Source: Temnopleurus reevesii (Eukaryota > Echinodermata > Echinoidea > Temnopleuroida > Temnopleuridae). From it: a stretch of DNA of 10,022 nt. The notes under the pieces are model-generated. The model did not search any database. It was given only the letters and a program-made list of their open reading frames with translations, and had not been told where the DNA came from. The translations under genes and the position numbers were made by a program. Positions 1 through 7,917 of the stretch are shown piece after piece. The stretch is from positions 1 through 10,022 of the forward strand of contig BQKZ01014337.1 in the NCBI GenBank assembly GCA_036244855.1, given 5' to 3'. Each line of letters opens with the position of its first letter. The stretch's first letter is position 1.

Positions 1-351
1 ATCATCATCAACAACACCATAATAATAGCCATCATCATCATCATAATAACCATCATCATAATCATCATCATCATCATTATCATCATCCTCATCACCATCA
101 CCATAATCATTATCCTGATACCAATATCACCATCACCATCACCATCCTCATCATCATCATAACCATCATCATCATCAACAGCACCATAATAATAGCCATC
201 ATCATCATCAGAAGCATCATCATTATCATCACCATCATCATCATCATCATCATCACCAACATCATCATCATCACCACCATCATCATCATCATCATCATCA
301 CCACCACCATCATCATCATGATCATCGAGCATCATCATCATCATCATCACC

Positions 352-409
<58 letters not shown>

Positions 410-430
410 CCATCATCATCACCACCACAT
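1..430. repeat. Interrupted (ATC)n microsatellite, cut by the window edge
   Basis: Almost pure ATC/CAT/CAC trinucleotides for 430 bp with scattered substitutions (aat, cag, cct). The longest pure stretches are at about 360-425. It begins at or before base 1. The Met-rich frame it creates on the minus strand is a product of the repeat, not a gene. A longer internal period is visible (see findings). Confidence 0.97.
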
Positions 431-1043
431 TGTCACCATGGTTACTTTCAACAAACTTTGAAACAGAATACAACTCCTGATTATTCCAATTTTTATCTTT
501 CAAATTTATTCAAAAATTATTTACATTTATTCTCTCTTCCCCCTCATCATATTTACACACATTGTATTTACATCTCTTTCACATTATTATTTTCTATTAT
601 CATTACAGGCTAGAATATGTCCTTTCAATCATGGACATATAAATGCTCCATCAATGCTTTATTAAAATTTGTTGAATGATATTCAAGAGGGATCTTTTTA
701 AAAGTGAAATCCATTAATGAACAATAACACTAACAGCAGAGACATTGGAAAAAAGATCTGAGTAGCACCATGGTTTCGAGACCTAGGACTAAAAAAAAGA
801 AAAGGCTTGTCTCCATTTTTCTGGTTTTGACCATATATTATATTGCATAAAACAATCATCAATGTTTGCTTTCTGTTTTCATTTGGAAAACAGAAAGGAA
901 CGACTAAATTACAACCAATAATCGTCAAAACTAAAAATATTGGAGAACTATATAATACAGGTCATTTCATCATTTAAAGAGGCAGCAGGATTGTTAGCTG
1001 CCAAACTTTTATTCAACTCTACAGATGCATAAATTTGAGAGTT
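431..1043. other. AT-rich non-coding DNA
   Basis: Downstream of the ARMC1 3' end. No frame with protein-like composition, no splice-bounded exon and no RNA gene is visible. It contains several AATAAA hexamers on the minus strand (505-510, 526-531, 658-663, 1008-1013) that could only matter if the 3' UTR were very long. Confidence 0.6.
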
Positions 1044-1212
1044 CAGTCCAACCTCATTATAAAGATCACCGAAATAGCCATTTCTCTTCATGACAAATTT
1101 TCCTGGTCCCATCTCTTTTTATTTTATTGTATCTTATTCCAAATATAACAGTTTTGATATAAAGAGGTAATTCCTCTAAACCCAATGATCTTGTTTTAAT
1201 GAGGTTAGACTG
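1044..1212. mobile_element. MITE, copy 1 (pogo/Tigger-like termini)
   Basis: A 169-bp element in the same orientation as the copy at 7593-7767. The left end is cagtccaacctcattataaa; the right end, reverse-complemented, is cagtctaacctcattaaaac. It is followed by TA; the matching left dinucleotide is TT, probably mutated. It shares the block cctggtcccatctcttttta exactly with copy 2. The CAGTC-AACCTC-TTAT terminus resembles pogo/Tigger transposon ends; that family assignment is from memory of such termini. Confidence 0.8.
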
Positions 1213-2363
1213 TAATTATTCCATGCAATAACAGCAGAGCCCTAATATATGTTCATGATACCAATGTCAACTCATTTGACATTGATAACATCTCTTTATG
1301 ATGCAGACAGAGATGCCAACCGTTCTGGAATATCTGTAAGGTTGAAATTAACATTCCAACAATGCAACAGCAGAACAAAAACGAGAGAAACATAACAAAA
1401 ATAACCATACTCTACGCCATTCATTAAAGTCTTGAATTTACAAGGAAATACACCTCATACATACTTCAGAACAGTTGACACCTCTGTACAGGGCTTAGAA
1501 ATAATCTTTCATTTGAGATAAAAAATCAGCAAATTCCTGAATGCTTTTATAACCATTTTTTTTACGATTTTCATTCCAAAACTTGATCCTTTATTTTACT
1601 AAATGATCAACAAACAGGTACTTGGGAGACATTACAACTATACAAGATTGATGATATGATGTACAGAAGAGCTTAATGAGTAAATAGGGATAGACAAATT
1701 AAAGAAAAACCTTAATAATCTGGGGGTGTTTTCATCAAGGATTTTAAAACTCTGGAGAGCAATATTTGCACAAATCACAGTCATATGATATCAAACATGC
1801 ACCCAGTCCACAGCTTAGTCATAACACAACAAATTCAACTTGGGTAGAGTTTTTTGGGGGCAATGCATGTCAGTTGAGATGAAGTCCGAGGGCATATTAC
1901 ATAAATAGTGCATTGTCTACAGTGCACTATACAGGGTTATGTGAACAATAAATAATTATCTAAAGTTCAGGTTTGGCACATCGGGGGATGCAGGCCCTGG
2001 GGAATAGACCTGAATGAAGGATGATTATGATTATTTGTAGTCCATATAGTCCGGGGGGCCTGTAATACAAAAGATGCAATTAAACTTATGATAAATATCA
2101 ATTGTAAGTCTATGGCAAAATGTGTACCAAAGAGATACAATTAATTTTGCAATTAGTCATATATTTTTATGTTACAGGCTCCCGTACTTACAAGTGCATG
2201 AATGGAGCATGCACATTCAAGTAAATAGGCCCTCATATCTGACAACATTACAAACATTCACACCACATTAAGTGACAGCACTCATCACAATAAAATGTGC
2301 ACGCACTTGATCATTTCTATTGTGACATAGGCGTTGTATAGGACATCATTCAATAATAACAGG
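1213..2363. other. AT-rich non-coding DNA with small hairpins
   Basis: No coding signal. Short inverted repeats include tagtgca/tgcacta at about 1906-1930 and gtgcatg/catgcac at about 2194-2214. A locally G-rich patch lies at about 1980-2065. It is either distal 3' UTR or intergenic sequence of unknown use. Confidence 0.55.
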
Positions 2364-2369
2364 TTTATT
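2364..2369 (-). promoter_or_regulatory. Candidate poly(A) signal AATAAA
   Basis: TTTATT on the plus strand reads AATAAA on the transcribed strand, about 280 nt after the ARMC1 stop. It is the first canonical hexamer downstream. Others occur further on (for example 1590-1595 and 1008-1013), so use of this one is not proven. Confidence 0.4.
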
Positions 2370-2646
2370 GCGTGGCAACCACAATCACGTAATGCACATA
2401 AGATATTTTCTGTATAAAAATTATATTTCTGCAAACCAAAATGCGCATTTTCTCAGAACTCCACAAAGCCTTGTGCATCCAGCAGATCCAGAGCGTGTTT
2501 GAATGCAGGACTGCTTGGATCCTTCATTTGGACCAGAATACTTTTACACAAAACTATGGACCTAGGCCTGGCCTTATAGTCAGTGCAAGAGGATAGGGTT
2601 GACTTTTCAACTGTACAATGTTCATGATCGAGGATTCCCCGACATA
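2364..2646 (-). other. ARMC1: Probable ARMC1 3' UTR
   Basis: DNA immediately downstream of the stop codon on the transcribed strand. The first canonical AATAAA on the minus strand is at 2369-2364, giving a minimum UTR of about 280-310 nt. The segment contains a 65-codon open frame out of register with ARMC1 (2453-2650) and a 14-bp perfect palindrome (2438-2451). A longer UTR using more distal signals is equally possible. Confidence 0.5.
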
Positions 2647-2841
2647 TCACCAGTAGAAGTTGGTTGAGATGAATGATGCAGCAGCACCAAGCCAGCCAGT
2701 GCGTCTCTCTTCATCCTCCTGTCCTATGTGTTTGATGGCCTTTCCTCGGATGGGGCTGTCGTCCTCGGGGAGGTATGCTGGCAGGTGGGCATCGTTTTCC
2801 TTGTCGGCCATCGCAGGGTTTGCACCAAAAGATAAGATCAC
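2647..2841 (-). CDS. ARMC1: ARMC1 last coding exon, conserved C-terminal tail
   Basis: This 195-nt exon starts after acceptor gttatcattag and ends at TGA (2649-2647). It encodes residues 220-283. An acidic stretch (ADKENDAHLPAYLPEDDSP) matches the LPDYLPEDESP block of vertebrates. The end, TGWLGAAASFISTNFYW, matches the vertebrate SWL..AA.FLS..FYW tail. This tail is probably an amphipathic membrane-contacting segment and its strict conservation implies an interaction role; that part is inference. Confidence 0.96.
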   Translation of the reverse strand: MILSFGANPAMADKENDAHLPAYLPEDDSPIRGKAIKHIGQEDEERRTGWLGAAASFISTNFYW

Positions 2842-5800
2842 CTAATGATAACAATAACAAAGAAAATGATAAAATGATTAGATTAACAACAAAATATGAT
2901 TTACAGTGTAAACAATGTATATTGATGCATGAATTTGAGAAGTCTGTAGTGTTGAAAACCTAGGAATGATTCTCCTATTGTTCAATACAATGCTCATGGA
3001 ATAATTTCACTTTTCACACTTGATTAGCAGTGTTAGATATCGTGAAAATTTTTGAACACTTTAGTATACAATTCTACATGAAAAATTTGCTCAACAAAGC
3101 TAGTGCGGCAATCATACTAAAAATGCATAACAAATTGTAATACGATACCAGGAATATTATTCCCTGAATGCTGCCAATATGTGATATGAATCCATTTCCT
3201 AACCTAAACTTTTGCATTGATTGGTTTGAATAAAAATTTGCATACACTGCTTTACTGAAGAAAATTGGCACCAGCTTTCCACCAGCTTTGGAAAAACAAA
3301 TAAAAATAATAATAAGTATAACTATTCGACCATTTGATATAGAAATAAAATTTGAATTAATTGAATTTTTGTGTGGATATATACCTGATATTTCATCATA
3401 TTTTTGTGGTCATTGTTTTAGGCAAGTTAGCTAGATGTATAAGAAAAAAAAGTAGAGGAAAAGACAAAAAAAGGAAGAAGATGAAGAATATGTAGACAAC
3501 AAAGGAAAAATATCATTTTGGTGTAGTATCGCCATCAAAAGAACAATTCAACCCCAATACACCTTTCCGTTTTCTCACCTCTTCTCCATGTTCATTCCTG
3601 ATGACCTGTTCAGCTGACATTGTTTCTGTCCTGGATATGGCAGCTATTAGAACCTGGAGGATATTTAAAAAAAAAAAAAGAAGTTATGAATAGGATAAAT
3701 TTGTCAACTCACCAGTAATATATGATTTATTTACGGTAGTGGTAAGGCTTTAATGCCATTGGTATAATCTCAAAAGGCTTGTTTGTAACTTCATTCTTAC
3801 TGCCAAGGCAACATAATCGCCTATATATCAGGCTATACAGTGTTGCTGGAATGTGATGACAGTTAAACAGGTTTTAAAAGAATTTGTTGTGTCATAATAC
3901 AACAGCCCCTTTAATAGGGCTTTTATATCTTGTATTGAAAGGTTCAAACATTACAATTGTATTAATGTTAGCCCATTATTAATTCATCGATTGCAATACA
4001 AGGGAGCACTGAAATTACATTCCCGTATTTATTTTAAATAATAGACAGTCCATATTAGTCCACTATTCAAGAATTCACTCCCTGTTCTCAGGTTTAAAGT
4101 TGGTCTAAATACAAACTTTGTAAGAATAACTTTTGGTGGGGAGATTGCAATGTCCCCTCCAGCATGAGAAAACCAAACAAAGTTAATAATTAGTATTGAC
4201 AAGACTCAGCTGTTCCTACACTAATGCCAATCACTGGAAGGGGAGAGGTGTAACAATCACCAACAGGGCTCTCAACAGACCGTTCCTCTGAAAATGACCC
4301 GACCTTTGTATTTTTCCTTTTCTCTAAAATTTAAAAAAAATTACAGAAAAATTAGAGGAAAATATGATAAATATAATCCAAAAAGTCAGATGTTTCAGTG
4401 CTTTTAACTACATTATAAGCCTAATCATCTGCATGAAATCTGTTCTAGAAATTATAAAAATTTTCCCCTGACTTACCGACCAACACATTTGAAAAAAAAG
4501 TAATTCTTGGGCATCCAAGTAATTTGTGTGTATGTGTTTGTTTTGTTTTTGTTTGTTTGTTTGTTTTTTTTTTGGGGGGGGGGCAGGTAGGGGCCTAATG
4601 TCAAAGGTAAGACTGACATCCTATTTGACCTTCAATCTAATTTTTATCTACATCACTTTCCTTCACTACTCTCTGAAACGCAAATGGAGTCAAGCAATCA
4701 AAAGCAATTTACCTCCTCCAATAGGCCTGAGAAAAACACTTACCTGAGGTTTCAAGTCAGCTTTTGTTCTCAGCACGCATCTCTTCTTTACGAGGTCAAA
4801 GGTGAAACTGACGACCCCTTTAACCTTTAGTAGCTCTTCTTCACAGCATTGACGGCAATCCTAATAAAATAAAACAGACAAAATAGTTATGAAGGGATTT
4901 CGATCAGAGTGTGTGGCGAAATGGTTAGAGCATGATCCGCCCATTAGTTTCAGACTCCTGAAAATATTTGGCTACCATAACACAGTTTTCTGGTCATTTG
5001 GCCATTTTGGTGAAACCAAGAGAGTGGGCATGCCTGCACCTTCCTCAATTCCCCATTTTGTATAAGAATTATGAGAACTCTATCAATGATCATTCGCTAT
5101 TCCATCACTCTGATAACTTAACTTTAATAAATAGGATAGATGTAGGAACCAAAACGTTAAAACTGTCCGTTAATGTCTTCATTCGGATGAAAACTCTCAT
5201 CTACCCCACTTTCAAAATACACAGCATGAACTAATCACATACTAACTCGTCTGTTTTATTCTTTGTAATGGAAAACTCAACAAATATATGTCATATAATT
5301 CTTTAATTCAGCTTGAAATATGGAAGATCCTAGGCAAAGTGATGAAAAAAAAAATCCCTTTGCAATATCTGCCAAAAGAGGGCACTCTACCAAAAACAAC
5401 CTTTGGCCAGAAAGAGTACACAACTTTCTACTTTAATGCAATACAGTCAATGAATTTTGCAGCTTGTTTCATTTATCTGACAAATCTAAGCAGCATATGA
5501 ATTTCTGAGTAATTTCTGCACCAAGCATCAAAAGTTAGTATGATTTAAGTCTAAAAAATGAATTTAAAATATTGCTCTTATAATGTTTGGAAAGCTTGTA
5601 TTCAATCTGCATTTTACACTTATGTTTTTTTTAAGGGGGATCATGGAGCTACATCCAGGATTTGCATCCAAAACTACTTGTACAGTGCTAGTCAAAAATG
5701 TTGCTACCTATATAAACGCTCAGAACAATGGGTATAGTTCAGTGATCCTATCAAAATCTCTTTGTGCTGATAAAAGGTAAACAAAAATAATCTGACTTGC

Positions 5801-7917
5801 ACTTTACTTACCACATCGTGAAGGCCTTTGATCTGCAATGTGACAATCTTCCACTTCTTGTTCTTGCTCGTGCCGACAAAGAACTTGCTGCCAACAGGGT
5901 GCTTGCCCCCTGCCCTTGCACCTTTGGGTCTGTTAGGGTTGGTGCTGTCCTTCAAAGGACTGGGAGAGGGTGGGGCAGTCAGTCGGTTGTGGAGGCTGCG
6001 GGCAAGGTTTCGGCTCCTAACATCGCTATCGGGACTGCAGATGAAATGGGAGAAAGAGAGAAGTGTTACTGTTAGCAGATATCAGAGAGTTTCTGAAGTC
6101 ATGTTACACTAACACTGGCACTCATTGGTTTGTTAGAGTTGGAACAATCCTCCAAAGGGCTAGGAGAGGGCGGGGCAGTAAGGAGCTGCCGGTTCCTAAC
6201 CAGCTATGAAGACTATGGGTTTGGGTTCCTTACCACAGGTTTGGGTTCCTCAAGAATGAGAGTAATACATGTATTTTTACATCACAGAATGTTTCCTTCT
6301 TCATCACAAAGTAGGTTCACCCACCCACCTTCTTTTAGCACATGTATGCAATTGCTTTGCAATCAATCATAACTTTTACCTCACTCTATGGACAATAAAG
6401 ATAAGAATGGCAGTTGATACATTTCTTTCATCACTTTTTTACACAGACGCAAGGCATGGCAACATTTCTATAAGTTTTCAAGAAATGCATGGCTATATGA
6501 AGCAGTTGATCAATTATTTTCTGACCTGTTTTTGATTGCTTCTAGGCTGACAAGCATTCCCAATTCTTTCTTCATCAGAGGACGGTTAACTGCACTCTCC
6601 GATAAGTACTGCAAAGCCTGTAGAAAGTAAAATGATTCATTGTCAAATGAAAATATATCAATACAGTGCTCATCCACATCAATCTGTCAGTGGGTTTACG
6701 ATCTTGCATTTTCAAAGACATTGGAACTTATGCTTAGGAAGCTTTCTTACAAACAAATACAATGATATACACATGTGTCAAATCTCTAGCACTTCTAAAA
6801 TGGTTTGATGCAATCATTTCAAATGGTTCCGTATTGATTTGCAAATCCCAAACGAATTTTGGTAATGAATGCTGGGTAATGAAAGCTGCCTGCGTATTCC
6901 ATCGTAGCAAATGAAACACTTGCCTTACTGCAATTCCCAATTTTTTTTAAAATTCCTTGTACAAATCTAAAAGCTTCTCAGAAGTACACATTGAGGTGAA
7001 TTTTTTTTTCTCATGTGTCAGCGTAAAAAAAAATCTACTAAATTGGTCTACTGCATTGAAAAGAAAAGGGTCTACTTGATAAGACAAGTTAAAAAAACAC
7101 AAAAATTTAACTATGAAATTCTATGGTGACTAACGGTAGATTTTGAGGGTTTCCAATTGTAAATTGTGAACACACAATCATCATCCTTCACCTATTTGTA
7201 CAATGAAGACCTTTACATGAAATTTCACAAACCTCAAGTGCAGTTGACACCACGATGGGGTCATCATTGTCCAGAAATAAAACCAAACCAGGTAAACAGC
7301 CTTGATCCTGAAGAGAAAAATATAGGTAAAGAAATAATTAATTACAGAAATTAGAAGAGACGAGATAAGATAATGGAGAGTGAGGATATTTCTTGTAGCT
7401 CTTTCTTTTTTTCTTTGTTTTTTTTTTTGGCTTATCACAAGGATGGTTTAACGCATATGAAACATTTTCACGTGGTCTCATTTTCAAGTTGTGCAATAGT
7501 TTAAGAATTTAGTTTAACCTTGAAAATCTTTTCTCTGTTCTGTGGATCTTTAGTCAAGAGTAGGATGGTTACACAGAATGAAGAAGATATATATGTCAAA
7601 CCTCGTTATAAAGAGCACTGATATAACAAGCTCTCGTTATAACAAGGCAATATTCCTGGTCCCATCTCTTTTTATTTCATTGTATTTTAACCCTGATATA
7701 ACAAGGTTTCAATATAAAGAGGAAATTTCTCTGGTCCCAACGACCTCGTTATAGCAAGGTTAGATTGTACTACAACTACAAGGTCTCATCCTCATTCAAA
7801 ATTGTGTAATTTTTTTAATAATTTCAGCTAACTTGTACATACCTTGACAATCTTTTCACGGTTCTGTGGATCTTTAGCCAAGTCTCTCAGTTGTTTGACA
7901 ACTCCCTGCACGGCCAT
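2647..7917 (-). CDS. ARMC1: ARMC1 orthologue, seven coding exons, complete frame
   Basis: Joined exons 7917-7843, 7307-7233, 6617-6526, 6034-5812, 4860-4744, 3653-3579 and 2841-2647 give an uninterrupted 283-residue protein; human ARMC1 is about 282 residues (from memory). Every junction is GT-AG and phase-consistent, including a split Ser codon (AG|T) between exons 3 and 4. Conserved blocks I recognise: VVKQLRDLAKDPQNR, DQGCLPGLVLFLD, ALQYLSES, FFVGT, LLKVKGVVSFTFD, LPAYLPEDDSP and a final NFYW. Layout: armadillo helices about residues 5-80, a basic Pro/Ser linker about 100-135, an HMA-like fold about 139-212, an acidic linker, and an aromatic amphipathic tail about 265-283. In mammals ARMC1 associates with mitochondria and with the MICOS/MIB bridging machinery including DNAJC11, and influences mitochondrial distribution; no enzymatic activity is known. 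The family call is near certain; the function here is by homology. Confidence 0.96.
2842..3578 (-). other. ARMC1 intron 6, no extra feature seen
   Basis: A 737-bp GT-AG intron. It is AT-rich, with A/T homopolymer runs (for example about 3440-3475). The open frames inside it have no protein-like pattern. Confidence 0.85.
3579..3653 (-). CDS. ARMC1: ARMC1 exon 6, end of HMA-like fold
   Basis: This 75-nt exon, phase 0 at both ends, runs from acceptor aatatcctccag|GTT to donor GAG|GTGAGA. It encodes residues 195-219, including VLIAAISRTETMSAEQVIRN and ending GEE. It aligns without gaps to the vertebrate segment with the pattern L..AI..T..M.A.QV......GEE. It supplies the last helix and strand of the ferredoxin-like domain. 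Confidence 0.94.
3654..4743 (-). other. ARMC1 intron 5
   Basis: A 1090-bp intron, the longest in the gene. Apart from the T10G10 tract it holds small imperfect inverted repeats, such as agccc/gggct around 3904-3922 and tgttgt/acaaca around 3884-3905. No exon-like or transposon-coding sequence is seen. Confidence 0.8.
4523..4583. repeat. (TG)/(TTTG)n tract ending in T10 G10
   Basis: Low-complexity tract in ARMC1 intron 5: TG-rich, then gtttgtttgtttg, then ten T (4564-4573) directly followed by ten G (4574-4583). On the transcribed strand this is C10 A10. The homopolymer lengths may be affected by sequencing error. Confidence 0.9.
4744..4860 (-). CDS. ARMC1: ARMC1 exon 5, HMA-like core
   Basis: This 117-nt exon, phase 0 at both ends, runs from acceptor ttttattttattag|GAT to donor CAG|GTAAGT (consensus). 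It encodes residues 156-194, starting DCRQCCEEELLKVKGVVSFT. The helix-GVxSFTFD strand pattern is the conserved centre of the ARMC1 HMA-like fold. The run CRQCC at residues 157-161 has three cysteines where the human sequence, as I remember it, keeps only the last. Confidence 0.95.
4861..5811 (-). other. ARMC1 intron 4
   Basis: A 951-bp intron. It contains the tRNA-like element near its 3' end in the direction of transcription. The rest is AT-rich. Open frames on the plus strand at 4968-5234 and 5288-5500 have no recognisable domain and look like chance. Confidence 0.8.
4909..4975 (+). repeat. tRNA-like sequence, probable SINE head or tRNA relic
   Basis: The A-box consensus TRGYNNARNGG is matched exactly by tggcgaaatgg at 4914-4924, followed by the typical ttagagca D-arm continuation. 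A B-box-like gtttcagactcc lies at 4947-4958 and fits GGTTCGANTCC with one substitution and one inserted base. The A-to-B spacing is about ten bases shorter than in a tRNA and the acceptor and anticodon stems do not form, so it is not a working tRNA gene. It lies in ARMC1 intron 4, antisense to the gene. A poly(A) or SINE tail is not clear. Confidence 0.55.
5812..6034 (-). CDS. ARMC1: ARMC1 exon 4, linker and first HMA-like strand
   Basis: This 223-nt exon runs from acceptor catctgcag|T to a strong donor, GTG|GTAAGT. It encodes residues 82-155. The first half is a low-complexity basic linker containing LTAPPSPSPL (two Ser-Pro sites) and KGARAGGK, which does not align well to vertebrates. The second half (GSKFFVGTSKNKKWKIVTLQ onwards) matches the family block that begins the HMA-like domain. 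A decayed tandem copy of the first half sits about 190 bp away in intron 3. Confidence 0.93.
6114..6215 (-). pseudogene. Decayed tandem copy of ARMC1 exon 4 acceptor and 5' half
   Basis: The segment aligns with 5922-6040. A 49-nt core (starting tgttag at 5930 and 6129) has the same length in both copies with about 80% identity. On the minus strand the copy reads LTAPPSPSPLEDCSNSNKPM against LTAPPSPSPLKDSTNPNRPK in the real exon. Relative to the parent it has lost 15 nt in the ARSLH region and 1 nt near the acceptor (catag|TCTTCATAGC), which puts the conserved peptide out of the phase-2 frame entering from exon 3. It also lacks the 3' half of the exon and its donor. It is most simply a pseudo-exon, although the core shows a synonymous-only pattern (see findings). 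Confidence 0.8.
6526..6617 (-). CDS. ARMC1: ARMC1 exon 3, armadillo helices
   Basis: This 92-nt exon runs from acceptor ctttctacag|GCT to donor AACAG|GTCAGA and ends in phase 2. It encodes residues 51-80, beginning ALQYLSESAVNRPLMKKELG, matching the second armadillo unit of the family (human ALRYLAE...NR...M...ELGM, from memory). The trailing AG joins the first T of exon 4 to make Ser81. This phase agreement independently supports both junctions. Confidence 0.94.
6618..7232 (-). other. ARMC1 intron 2, no extra feature seen
   Basis: A 615-bp AT-rich intron with several A or T runs. No repeat partner elsewhere in the window and no exon-like segment was found. Confidence 0.8.
7233..7307 (-). 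CDS. ARMC1: ARMC1 exon 2, armadillo helix
   Basis: This 75-nt exon has phase 0 at both ends. The acceptor is ttttctcttcag|GAT and the donor is GAG|GTTTGT. It encodes residues 26-50, starting DQGCLPGLVLFLDNDDP, which lines up without gaps with the equivalent vertebrate ARMC1 segment and forms part of the first armadillo repeat. The upstream polypyrimidine tract is good; the donor is weaker at positions +3 to +5. Confidence 0.95.
7474..7562 (-). pseudogene. Decayed tandem copy of ARMC1 exon 1 3' end plus donor and intron start
   Basis: Plus-strand 7474-7562 aligns with 7784-7883 along its length. The shared words include ggtctcat, ttgtg(t/c)aat, ctgtggatcttta and aatctttt. On the minus strand the exon part reads LLTKDPQNREKIFK, against DLAKDPQNREKIVK in the real exon. 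The donor GTATGT has become GTTAAA, and there is no matching acceptor or 5' half, so it should not be spliced in. The homology continues through the splice site into the intron, so it arose by DNA-level tandem duplication, not retroposition. A MITE now lies between the two copies. Confidence 0.85.
7593..7767. mobile_element. MITE, copy 2 (pogo/Tigger-like termini), in ARMC1 intron 1
   Basis: About 175 bp with terminal inverted repeats. The left end reads gtcaaacctcgttataaag; the right end, reverse-complemented, reads caatctaaccttgctataac. A TA follows the right end, as expected for Tc1/mariner-superfamily elements, though the left TA is not clean. The interior matches the copy at 1044-1212, including the shared block tcccatctctttttatttca/ttttattt and the motif gatataa(c)a(a)g. 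The internal sequence repeats the terminal ctcgttataa motif several times. It has no coding capacity. Confidence 0.8.

Noticed and set aside
110..325. Minus-strand open frame of mostly methionine and valine
   Set aside because: It is the translation of the (ATC)n microsatellite; there is no gene signal.
698..928. Minus-strand 76-codon frame rich in F, L and N
   Set aside because: The composition follows AT-rich DNA; no domain, splice context or family pattern.
2660..2963. Plus-strand frames opposite ARMC1 exon 7 (2660-2845 and 2775-2963)
   Set aside because: They are shadows of the real minus-strand exon, which has family homology and splice sites.
3074..3271. Minus-strand 65-codon frame with hydrophobic C-terminus
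   Set aside because: It lies wholly inside intron 6; no homology or exon boundaries.
4911..4983. Functional tRNA gene
   Set aside because: The A and B boxes are present, but the acceptor and anticodon stems do not form and the spacing is short.
5797..6112. Plus-strand frames across ARMC1 exon 4
   Set aside because: They are antisense shadows of exon 4; the minus frame matches ARMC1.
6130..6372. Plus-strand frame over the exon 4 ghost copy
   Set aside because: It begins with the antisense of the duplicated exon (the SSKGLGEGGA part) and continues into intron; not a gene.
7181..7438. Minus-strand 85-codon frame ending in a hydrophobic stretch
   Set aside because: It runs through intron 1 and across exon 2 in the wrong frame. 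Its apparent membrane segment comes from AT-rich sequence.
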